From Apostichopus japonicus (taxonomy: Eukaryota; Echinodermata; Holothuroidea; Aspidochirotida; Stichopodidae): a stretch of 64,000 nucleotides of DNA. The DNA is taken from contig NC_092577.1 in NCBI RefSeq assembly GCF_037975245.1, forward strand, positions 5,795,001 to 5,859,000, read 5' to 3'. Every line of letters begins with the position of its first letter. The stretch's first letter is position 1. Made by a program: the position numbers and the translations under genes. Shown in pieces: positions 1-10,800 of this stretch. A model generated the notes under the pieces. That model was not told the DNA's origin and made no database searches. It worked only from the letters and a program-made list of their open reading frames with translations.

Positions 1-442
1 GATATGGCAAGGATATTTGCACAGCCTCTTTAGTAATGTATTTTAGTTTGGTATTTATGAAGGAGATATATAGATAGACCCGAATGAATAACAGTTTGAA
101 CTACTTCCGGTTGAAGTTGCTTTTCGCAAGAAAAAAAAACAGAATTGTAAGGATTGAGACTCTTTTTTTGAGGTCAAATCGAATCATTAAGAATTTCGAA
201 TCGAAACTAATTAAACAGCTTCAAGACAAGATGAAAAAAAATATAGGCTACTTCAGAATTCAAGGCGATTGCTGTCATGGCATAAATGCGACAGTGAATC
301 GCAATAAACACCTGTGTTGCTAAATTTGCATAATTCATTAACCACTCCTTGCTTGAATGATGATAATGATGATGATTGACGAAATTTTTCACACTTGCTT
401 ACTTTATATATTTCGGTTTGTCTCTTATCTCTCTCTCTCTAG
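1..442 (+). other. Intron sequence upstream of the SLC22-like last exon
   Basis: No coding similarity is visible here. The stretch ends in a CT-rich polypyrimidine tract and an AG at 441-442, a good 3' splice acceptor for the exon that follows. It is therefore read as the end of an intron of the transporter gene that enters from the left edge. Confidence 0.6.
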
Positions 443-668
443 GACCTCAGTTACAGGGATATGCTCAGTCGCTGCTCGGGTAGGGGGTATGGTTGCCCCT
501 CTAATCCTGGTATTGGGACAATATTGGGTCTCTCTACCCCTTGTCTGTTTCGGAGTCTCGGCCATCTTGGCTGCATTCCTTATGTTTATGCTTCCAGAGA
601 CCAAAGGTAGATCAATGCCTGATACAATAGGAGACTCAGTTAAGCTAAGGCGAGTGCCTGTCAGGTGA
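443..668 (+). CDS. SLC22-family organic ion transporter, C-terminal (last) exon
   Basis: This is the final coding exon of a major-facilitator membrane transporter. Reading from the acceptor at 441-442 gives about 75 residues ending in TGA at 666-668. The reading starts R-T-S-V-T-G-I-C-S-V-A-A-R-V-G-G, the conserved segment before transmembrane helix 11 in SLC22 proteins (RNTGLGVCS-like). It continues through two hydrophobic helices (TM11 and TM12) to LPETKGRSMPDTI, which matches the family signature LPET.G..LP.TI at the end of TM12. A short basic cytoplasmic tail follows. Family members carry organic cations, anions or carnitine across the plasma membrane; the substrate cannot be told from this fragment. 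The first codon is split by the intron (phase 2). Upstream exons lie outside the window, so the gene is partial only because of the window edge. Confidence 0.85.
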
Positions 669-1876
669 GACTATACGATACAAGGATAAGGAGTGTAGTA
701 ACAAAACCAGATATTCCCAATGTTATGTTATGTTATTTTTATGAAACTAGGAGGGTGAACTGTAAAAAAGAAGGGGTAAAATGCTGTGTATTAACGTTTG
801 ACGCATTAGGCGTGTGGTCCAGGGCCCAATCAGTGACCCTGTGGAGGGTAGGGGAGAAGAACCTGTTATTCAATACAGTTTGGTACAACCTTTAGACGAA
901 TGAGGAAAGCTTTAAATTTTGCACATCAGCCCCATACATTATATCGCTGGAAAAGAGGAAATTCTTAAGGAAAATACTTATTTTAGAAGTTATGAGTAAG
1001 TAGTAGTAGTAGTAGTAGTAGTAGTAACAATATTAATAATAATAATGATAATGATGACGACGACGACGTCGATGACGACGACGATGACGACGATGACGAT
1101 GATGACGATGATGATAATAATCATCTATTTTCCAAATGGAACAGCTGTTGTTGATTTGTCCATCACCCTGCAGGCCGCAGATATATGTTGTGTTTGTTTC
1201 TTCTTTAACTTTCAAAATGACAGTACCATATACGTAGACCTTTCATATTTAAGTTCCTTTTTTTGGCAGACCTACGAAATACATTTTCTTTTCTTTTGAT
1301 GTTTACAGAAATGAAGACAATTCTGTCGGTGGCGCTGTTACAACAACCAACACGATTACATCGTAGCGCGCACTGTCTTGGACGGTAATATAAGGGTTGT
1401 TTAGAGGGACACAATATGGAGACCAAACTTCAAATGTGATTCAATTAAAGTAGATAAAAATCCTCCCATCATCTTTGACTTAAGGAATTTATTTGAAAAA
1501 AAAGAAAGAAAGTTATCATACACGAGTGATTTTTTTTATTAGCTTCATTTTAGCTGTGGCTGAGGTAACTATTGTTTAAAAGAATATTTCAGACGGGCGA
1601 GAACTATTTTTGAGTAGGAAAACCGTTTTGATAGGAATTTAATCTAAGTAGGTGGCAGAAACTTGGATACCATTCTTTCATACCATTTTTAGTATAACTG
1701 GTTGAAGTTGGCACATTTTTATAACATGTGTGTTAAAACTTACACAATAGAAATGGACATCCCTACAGTCACATTTATCACGTTCAAACGTTCAAAATCT
1801 AAATATCTAAATAAAGACATGTATATAACTTGTCATTGAACTTGTCCAGGCATGTTCATGTCAACATTAAATTGAT
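669..1876 (+). other. 3' flank/UTR of the SLC22-like gene, with microsatellites
   Basis: No further coding exon is seen. A GTA trinucleotide run lies at about 1000-1026 and an imperfect GAY/GAC trinucleotide run at about 1044-1113. A possible polyadenylation signal AATAAA is at 1810-1815, and ATTAAA occurs near 1443. Which one ends the transcript cannot be decided from sequence. Confidence 0.4.
1000..1113. repeat. Trinucleotide microsatellites (GTA)n and (GAY)n
   Basis: A pure GTA run is followed by AAT repeats and then an imperfect GAC/GAT array. It lies in the 3' flank of the SLC22-like gene, and the short Asp/His-rich open frames across it are products of the repeat. Confidence 0.85.
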
Positions 1877-2086
1877 ACTGGCTTCTCGGCCTTTTGGCTA
1901 AGATCATGTGTAGTATCTGTACCCTTTCAAGGGGAATCGTAATGCACACCCGACGATGATCACACAGTCACAGTCCCGATGCAAGGGGACTGGGGTTGAG
2001 ATCGGATCAGTCGTTAGGCAGTTTGGATTTCGTGCCCAGGTTCTTTCCTGGGCGATTTTTTTTCTTAAAAAGTACATTAAATTGAT
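1864..2086 (+). mobile_element. U2-snRNA-headed SINE, copy 1, with 13-bp target-site duplication
   Basis: From about 1880 the sequence reads GCTTCTCGGCCTTTTGGCTA and continues AGATCATGTGTAGTATCTGT. This is nearly the first 40 nt of U2 snRNA with one or two changes. The rest, to about 2073, is not U2 but a unique body ending in TTCTTAAAAAGTAC. The 13-mer ACATTAAATTGAT flanks the element perfectly at 1864-1876 and 2074-2086, so it is a retrotransposed insertion. A second copy with the same head, body and tail sits at 24515-24756. Together they define a SINE family of roughly 200 bp. It is not a working U2 gene, because homology stops after stem I and the branch-site region. Confidence 0.85.
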
Positions 2087-4559
2087 CCATGAACTATCAT
2101 TTTCACTGAACGTTGGTTCTCTGGTGTAGGGTCGCATGCATCAAACAAATGGTACAACGAAGTAAAAAAAAATACCGCTTAATAGGGGGCGGTAATCACA
2201 AATAAATTCCTGATGGAATGTTATTATTTCTATCATACCACTATGACAGAAATGTATTCCTGCTTGAAGGTTAACCATCATTGTCCGAAAAAGAGGCTAA
2301 AAGTAGTCCAACTGAAGTGCTTGGTCTTGCATATTTTCAATGATCATCATTGTCTTGTCTGCCTGTATGTAAAACAGCATAAAAATACAGATGAATTACA
2401 GCATTTCAGAAATTCTTTGGTTAAATCTGGATGTTACTCCGAGGTAGCAAAAACCTATAAGCGGTCATAAAAATAAAATTTGCGTGATGCCCAGGATAGG
2501 TCAAGACCTCAGCTATCATGTGGTAGGTAGCATATGCCATATGAACAAAACGTCTATCTATGCTTTTAGAAGGACTTGGAGACTAACGACACCTTTTCAG
2601 GTTTTTGTTTTTAATTTTGTAGAGGAGCGCCCTCACTTTGAGATGCTCGCTGATTTGACTAAAATCACAGAATTTTAAAGAAAGATTTTAGACAGAATTT
2701 TAGATTTTATGTCATAGTGCAACAAAACAAAACAAAGTAACCATTACTGATAATTTTTTCCCAAATCTTTTCGGCTCTATGAACGTTCACAATTCAATAA
2801 AAGCTTACAAGTCTGAATACTGAAACGTTTTTCTTTCAAACCTATATCGAGCATGATGACGTCATACACATGCATAGCAACCGTGTTTGTCATAAAACAA
2901 CATTAATTTTTGTCCTTGACAAATCTATTATTCATGCATTGTGATTATGTTATTGTAAGCCATAAGGGCATAGTATTTTTTTTACTTTTTTTGGCACTTC
3001 TACAACAGAACTCACATAATGGTCTAAGTGTTGTGAGCTAAGTTTAGTTCAGCTACTATGATTGATTGGCATAAACCTTAGTAATTTATCAAAACATGAA
3101 CGGTTTGTGTATAGTGCAATCTGGACGTAGCTAATATGACAGGATTTGAACATTTTCAGTAACATATGCACGAACTTTATGGGGAAAAAATCCGGTGACG
3201 AATGGTTAATTAATAAACGTAATTATGACAGTAGATATAGTATATAATTGTTTATCTATAAAATCGAACGGATGCAACCGGACTGAAGTTTGCTGCAATG
3301 AAACTTAGGTTATCTGTCGAATCGGTAAAACGTTTAAAAAAAAATCTTTTTTTAAACCTCAATTTTGTTGGTAAGAATAAATTTATTAAATATATGGCAA
3401 TATTAAATTTGGAATGCAAATTTTAATCTTATCTCGATTTTCACTATTTTTAGCATTCCGTTTTGCTTTTTACCTCTACTTTGCGTGGCTGGGTTGCACT
3501 ATACAAAACAACTAAACAGTCTGCAATTTTGCGTGTGATGTGTATGGATGCAACTACATAGTAATAGCCGAACAAGGGCGTGCCTAGCTTGTCATACCTC
3601 AACGAAAACTGGATTTGTGTGTTACTTGAGTATATAGTGGGTGTACTGAACTTCGTCGGATCGAGGAGACTCGCAAAGATACCAGCGCGTTAACTGTTTC
3701 TCTGACTTTCAATAATGTAATACTTTATATATTGCCCCTTTTTTGCTAACTTTGAAGTCTTTAAGCAACTGCCATGGCAATTTTCTGAGCCTACGGTGAT
3801 GTTTTTCTAAGCCTAACTTTGGCCACAAATTTCCTTAAAAAAACAACATGATATATACTTGGACGCAGCTATAGTGACGTGATCAAAGGTTTGGGGGGGG
3901 GGGGGGGAGCGTTGAAGGATTTACATTCAGCCGAGGAAGAATAAGACCACTCCTACCATAAAGGTTCACGCTTGCCCTGTCTAAATATCAGTCGGCGGAA
4001 TCACCCCCGCCCCACCCAGGCCCCCTGAAATTCTGTGCACGCCACTTCTTTGCCGAACTTCATTTACAGGTGACCCAAGTTTACTGTTACACCGGCTCCA
4101 TAAAGTACTGAAGCACTTTTAATTCCCTCAACTTCACGCCTCTTTCTTCCCCCATCACCGGCTCGTGAGTCTCCTTGTTGAGTACTTGAGTAAATCGACC
4201 CTTGAGACAATGGCGTATAACCTACCGGTCCGTAATGATGCGGCAGGGTCCCAAATGCACCAATCGATTGTCTTTTGACAAAAATCACGCACATTGAAGT
4301 TTGTATAATGAAGGTGACCTAATTAAATGCCCCGTTCCACTAGTCGAAAATGTATGCCTAATGGGTAACCCGGGTGAGTGGCACTCACCCATATCCGTAT
4401 GGCCAATCTACCAGTTATAATTACGTTCCCCAACAATTGTCCTACTTGCTCTGCCTTTTCCATCAATCTTCCCCTTCCCTCACCCCTCGACTCACCAATC
4501 CCCCTCCAGCCCCCCCCCCCCCACACACACACATGTCACACACAAGCAACCTAAACTAA
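2087..4559. other. Intergenic region between the SLC22-like gene and the C8orf34 orthologue
   Basis: AT-rich sequence in which I see no coding exon. It contains a G-run near 3894-3908 and C/CA-rich runs at about 4508-4532. Short open frames here have no recognisable protein character. Confidence 0.5.
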
Positions 4560-4811
4560 AGTAGCATAATCGCTTCGTGCTCTGCGCTCCTTCAGTTATG
4601 CGTGGGAGGTCGTGCACAGTAACGAATGTGCTGCGCTGCTGTTCACACTAGCTCTCTCTATTTGTACAGTATACCAGTTCTACAAGCCGGGTATAGGGAA
4701 TCTGACTGTATAGTGGGCTCATAGCAGAAGAGAATCGCTGTTTCTGACGTTGATATTCCAGGGAATATTTCTGCCATAAGCCGATCTACTCGTGCAATCT
4801 GTTACGGAGCG
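4560..4811 (+). promoter_or_regulatory. Likely promoter-proximal region and 5'UTR of the C8orf34 orthologue
   Basis: This is the stretch immediately before the start codon at 4812. No TATA box is obvious and the transcription start cannot be placed. An in-frame TAG at 4722-4724 with no ATG between it and 4812 supports 4812 as the first usable start, if this is all one exon. The start context is G-C-G-ATG-G. Confidence 0.35.
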
Positions 4812-4874
4812 ATGGCGGCCCAAAAGGGTGTTCAGGACTACCTGGAGAAACACAAAATAAGTGCATTGTTTGAG
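4812..4874 (+). CDS. C8orf34: C8orf34 orthologue exon 1 (start codon, first half of RIIa-like domain)
   Basis: Twenty-one codons beginning MAAQKGVQDYLEKHKISALF, ending at a GTGAGA donor in phase 0. The YLEKHKI..LFE pattern is the first helix of RIIa/Dpy30-like docking domains and closely matches human C8orf34. Confidence 0.85.
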
Positions 4875-7800
4875 GTGAGAGCTATTGATGGACAATTTCC
4901 TCGAATATGAGTATCGTCCAGAATGGTTGAGGCCTAACTTTAGGCTAGGCTACCGTTAGGCTAGATATATTTTATTATACTGGGTTAACAAATACGCTAG
5001 GCCTAAGTCTGGATAAACCAGGCTAGCCGTACAATCACTTAGTAATGTGCTTACGTTAGTAGCCAACTACTAGAGCTTAACTAGTAGTAGCCTCAAGTGA
5101 CCTAGCCTAACTCCTTGAGAAATATTTCTATAAAAAAAAATGAGCTGAAGTCCAGATGGATGGAGGTCTAGTCTAGGCCTTTGGCTAACATTAATGTTTT
5201 GTGTAAGGCAAAGACTGTGGCTGCATACAGGCCAAGCCTACAGTACACTAAATTGTTCAATCGGGCCAGTAAACCCTTACGTTAACAGTTGAGATGAGGC
5301 CTATCCTTAACCTTAAAGACAACAAGTCTAGGAATAGGACATAAATTATTAGCCTCATGTCACTTTTGGCCTAGCCTAATGGGACATAGCCTAGGCCTAC
5401 CATCAATAGTTAAAGCAGCTTTAGCCTGTTGTGAGTTACTAGGCCGAACTGTAGGCCCAACAATTAGTCTACAGTAAAGACCTAGTCTAGTGCTAAGACA
5501 GAAGCACGTAAACAAACAGGCCTAGCTTAGGCAAAGTGTTAATCCCAAAACACCAAACCAAGTTAATTGTCACTGTAGTTCTATATGGTAACAATAGGTA
5601 CATTTTTCTAGATAAACAACCTACCCAGTGTCACCATAAAGGAGGCTCTCCTTGGACTTTAAATGTTTATCAATAAGGCCTAATTGTAGCTATATGAAAT
5701 TCTCACTCATGCACCAGTGACCAGCGAGCCAAATGTACATTAGCCACGCAAGGAGTTTGGCAACATACTAATTCTTCCATATACTTAATTCTCATATTTA
5801 TTTTGATATACTGCACACCTTAATTTACATAATGTAGTGCCTTGTGTAGAGTTTTACAGTTTTGGGCTTCTCTGTACTGTAGTAACTCAAAATATAGATC
5901 ACTTTTAGTGAAGTACTCTTAAAGAATTTGCCCACTTGTGGGCAAATTCTTTCAGAGTAGTAATTGAGGTAGGCCTATATATGTAAATTGTACATGTTGT
6001 AGTTATTTTGTTTTTAAATTTAATATTCCATAGTGTCTAGGAATGAGTTTTGAAATTTTAAGGTCAGATTCAGTAAAGAAAGTATTTACAGTTAGGATAC
6101 AGTATATGAAGTTTAATACTTAATATGTTAAACTATGGTTGCAATCCTTATAATCTTCCAGACTCCATATCAACAGCCCATTTTTAAGATTCCATTTTCT
6201 TCACATACTGTATGTGCTATCTGTCAGACTAATGTGCTTTAATTCTGGACATCAAAACTGTACAACCAAGTATAGCATACTGTAGTACAGTAAGTTGCAC
6301 TTGTGTAGCAAATGCATTGTTTATAGTGGTACTGTAGTTCTTAACTGTGTGTGATAGCAGCTATGTAGTAATTCTGGTGTTTCTGCCAAATGGTCGCCTG
6401 ATCACCTGATCCTCTTAATTTATGTGACTGAAAGTAGAATTTGTACAGTCGTGTATAGAGGTACAGTAAGGCCTTCTCATACGACCTAACAACAGTTAAA
6501 CCCTGGTCTTTGCTACAACTTATCACATCCAAATGAGCACAACATTTTCAAACAGTTGCACCCTGGGGAACAACGGTGCCCTAGGGGACTTTCCATAGGG
6601 TGCTGCCACATGTGCATGCAACTATAGTTACCTTGCATGTCCCCATTTATGCCCCTGGGTGGTGAAAAGACACATTGTCATTCCCAGTGATGTGGCCAAC
6701 ACTGGTAAGGACTTGTAATGATCCGGCCAGGACTCGATCCTGCCAGGACTCGATCCGGCCAGGACTCGATCCGGCCAGGACTCGATCCGGCCAGGACTCG
6801 ATCCTGTAATCCTTAGATCTCAAGTCCTTTGCCTTTCCATTAGACTACCATCCTCCCCAGTAGCGAGCCACATAATATGTCAATGGTATTAAAATGAGAT
6901 TCAGCCAAATTCATGAAAAAATACAGGACCGGTCAAGTTTAAATTTCACATACAGTATGTAATGAAGAAAAAGTTGGAAAATGGGGGAAAAAGCATAAAC
7001 ATGACCGAATAATGACATTGGTTTCAGTGTCAACACTGGTAACATTCTACCTATTAAATTTGAAAAAAAGAAGGGAGTGAGGCAGGCTTGGGGTAATCGT
7101 AATCAGTAATCGTAATCGATTACAATCGATTACATTTTTTGAAGTAATCGTAATCTTAATCGTACACAGATTTACAAGTCCATACAGTTTTTATGCATGG
7201 CTGAATTTTGCGCATATCCCAGATGGAACAGGACTTTTATTCTGCTATCTCTGTCATATTTAAGCCAAAGAGGGTGGATGGGTTTGTGTCGCTTTTAGTC
7301 TACACATATTACTATGGTGCACCTAGTCCTGAAATTAACATATATATCAAATTTAATGGACATGTAAACTGTTTCTCTAGCTCTCATTGGATGATCATAG
7401 TCACATGTCGCTTTCTTGTGAGCTCGACTTGGATGAAATCGACATATGTACTGTACAGAAGAAATTGACAAACAGTACAGTATGTCAAATTAAATAGACA
7501 TGTCGGTGGCTCATGCTCTCATTGGATGAGCATAGTGATACTTTTCTGATAGTAAGTCTGATTGGAAGAAGTTCACATACAGTTTTATGTCGAATTGTCA
7601 ATTTAACTGGACATGTGTTGGTTTTTCCTGCTCTCCATCAATTAATTCATTTATTTATTCAACCAATGTTTAAACAAGTATAACACATCAAAATCAGAAC
7701 CTTCCTCCTGCTCCGTATTAAATATGAGTAAGAAATGTATTCATAAAAATATGTGAAGATATACAAATATGTGAGAATCTAAAATTATAAGAAATATGTA

Positions 7801-10800
7801 AAGGTATGCACAAAAATGTAAGAAATCCAAAAAAGTGAAAAAAAATGAATATAAAAAATTTGTAAATATATGTACAGTAGCTAAACGCTGAAAAGTGTCA
7901 AAATGTGCAAAACTAGACGCTTATTTCACCAAGAAGTACAGACACAGCAAATAGAAGGTAGAAAATTAAAATATAACCATAACCAGGGTGATTCGAATGA
8001 CTCATAATTTTGTCCAATCTCTTAGCGGTCTTTTCTAGATAGATTATGTGCAAGCGACGGCAGAGTGGTACAGGTCTATGATTTTTTCCACAGACCGAAT
8101 TATAGACTCATTGGAAGATCATTGTCACATGCGTTTTCTTTTGCTCTGATGAGATGAAATCGACATTTGTCTAATTAAATTGACAGTTTTTTTTCCAATC
8201 AAAGCTAGCACCAGAACTGGCTAGTGGCAATGGTCTTCCAACGTGGAAGAAAAGCCGAAATATGTCATTTTAATTTAACATAATCTCAATTTCTTTGACA
8301 TACTGTATGTTGATTTCATCCAGTCAGAGTATGAGAAACTTACATGTCAATTTAATCTGACATGTATATATGTCAATTTCAGGACGTACAGTATGGCACA
8401 CTAAGCGCACCATACTGTATATCATGTACAGTACCTACACAGCTCAAGTAAGAACTATGGCGCACACTAGGCGCACCATATATCATGTACAGTACCCAGG
8501 GATGTGCCCAGGATTTCATGAGTGCAGGGTATACTGATCGCCATCCTGCGGGAGGGGTCTAGGGGGGCAGGGGTGTCCCCCTCCCCTTTGAGAAATTTTG
8601 TGATTTTTGAAGGTGCTCAGATGCCAAATGCTGGCACTTGTGTAGCTTTTTAAGCACATACACAAGTACTAGTTTTGCTAACAATTTCCTTTTTTTACTT
8701 TTTTTCAATTTATGTTGAATATATTGAATATAGGAATGTTGGGATTTTAGATGAAAATAGTGCTGGGCTGGATTCACGATTTTTAAGACAGTGCTGGCGG
8801 TAATTTTCAGTGCTGGGTGTGCCGCCCAGCATGGGCACATCCCTGAGTTACTAAACACATAGTGAGGACGTATGGCACACTAGGCACACCAAAGCTATGT
8901 ACAGTACCTACACATAGTAAGGTAGTATGGCACACTAGGCGCACCATATATCATGCACAGTATCTACACATAGTAAGGACGTATGGCACACTATGGGCAC
9001 CATATATCATGTACAGTATCTACACATAGTAAGGTAGTATGGCACACCAGCTTGTCAACACGATATCTCAAGATAGGAATCAGGGATATTTTTTCATAGC
9101 AAGTAGATGCCCCATATCAAGTAGAATAAGTTCATTCTTTTTGGTACAGGTCAAAGGTCATCTGAGATCACCAGAGTTAAAACTGAAACCTTGTAAACAT
9201 GATACCTCAAGTTAGGAAGCATGCATACTTTTTATACCTGGCCTTGTAAACAGGGTATCTCAAGATGGGAGACCTGGATACTTCACATACAGTACTTATC
9301 ATGTGGATGTATGATATTGAATAGAACTCAATTGTTTTAGGTGGAGATCAAAGATCATCTGGGTCACCAGCTGTCAATCGCTGAAACCTTGTAAACATGA
9401 TATCTCGTGGTAGAAATCATGGATACTTCTCATCAGTGTTGGAAAACCTTGTTAAAGAGCATAAAGGCGTGGGGTCCAGGGGCCCGCCCTAGGGCCCTGG
9501 TGGGGTCAGGGGGTGGAACCCCTTGTAGGGGTCCAGGGGGCGAAGACCCCGGAAAATTTTGGTATTTTTGCGTGTCTGGCGATAAAAAATTCACAGTAGA
9601 GGATGCAAAATACTGACAACTTTTTTAATTTAAATTGTCACGGAGCTGATGAAAATTTTAAAATGACAAGTTAGAGTAGCTACATTATATATGTTATAAA
9701 ATGAAAAGAGATTTAATCTGTCTTACAATCTTTAAAAAGTTGAACTTACAGAACTTCCGATATTATGAAACAGACAACGTTCGGCAAAACCCTGTTTACA
9801 GACTGCCTAACAATGAATAGCGCACACTACGTACATCAGTTTACAACTGCAGTACGGTTTAACACTACTTAAATACTACGGTAGGCTGCTGTACATGTGC
9901 TGCGAATTTCCCCAGGTACCTTACCAAACAACTGTGCGCTCATCCCCTGTCTAACACCTGTTTGTTAACTTTTTTGGCAAGTTTCCAAGAAACGTTTCAT
10001 GGAGTATTCCCCATGATACACGAGGCACATCGAGGCCCCACTAGCTATGGCCATCTTTATGAATGTAAACCTTGTAATAAAATATGTTTTAGGCCACTAG
10101 GCATGATAAACTAAATGCTTAATATTATTTCCATGTTCTTGTAGAAAACGTCAAGTTCGCAAAATACAATTAGTTGTGTTTTTGTAGTTACGTGAGATCC
10201 GTAACCAACGAGGTGGTTAGGCTATTTGCTATGCACTTAACTATGGTAGGATATTATTTTTTCCGTATTTTGGAAATTCTAGAAAATACTTTCTTTTCCC
10301 GCTGCTTAACACCAGATGTGGTCTTACGGTTTATTCATAAATGGGTGTACTAGAGCCTTGTTTACATGATATAAGTTGCATTTAGCACGATATGCCAGTT
10401 TCGCGTGAATTTTTCGAAAGTGTTTTGATGGATCTTTCGTAAAATTTGAAAGGTGTACCAAATTACTTTTCGTACACAATTGGTAATTTCTCTACTGATT
10501 TTCAGAGTTGTTCTTACAGTCAAGTGAATAAGTTGAACATTGAGTATATACTCCGCGAATGCAAGAAAACGATCCGGGGATTGCCAGCAGGCAAATGTTT
10601 TATTTGCGGGATTACTGAGTCAGTTCAAGGGAATCCCACACCTTAGAGGGAACATTGAATTGAAGTCAAATTCATACGAAAGAAAACGTTTACTAACTAA
10701 CATACAATATAAGTATAAAAAAAATGGGGAATGGCAATATTGTTCAAAACATTTCCCACGAGGCTGATTTATTACAGCAACCTTCCCGCGCTGGAGCGTG

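Noticed and set aside
1880-2060. A functional U2 snRNA gene
   Set aside because: Only about 40 nt match U2. The Sm site and stems III-IV are absent, and target-site duplications show a SINE insertion. The same holds for 24539-24740.
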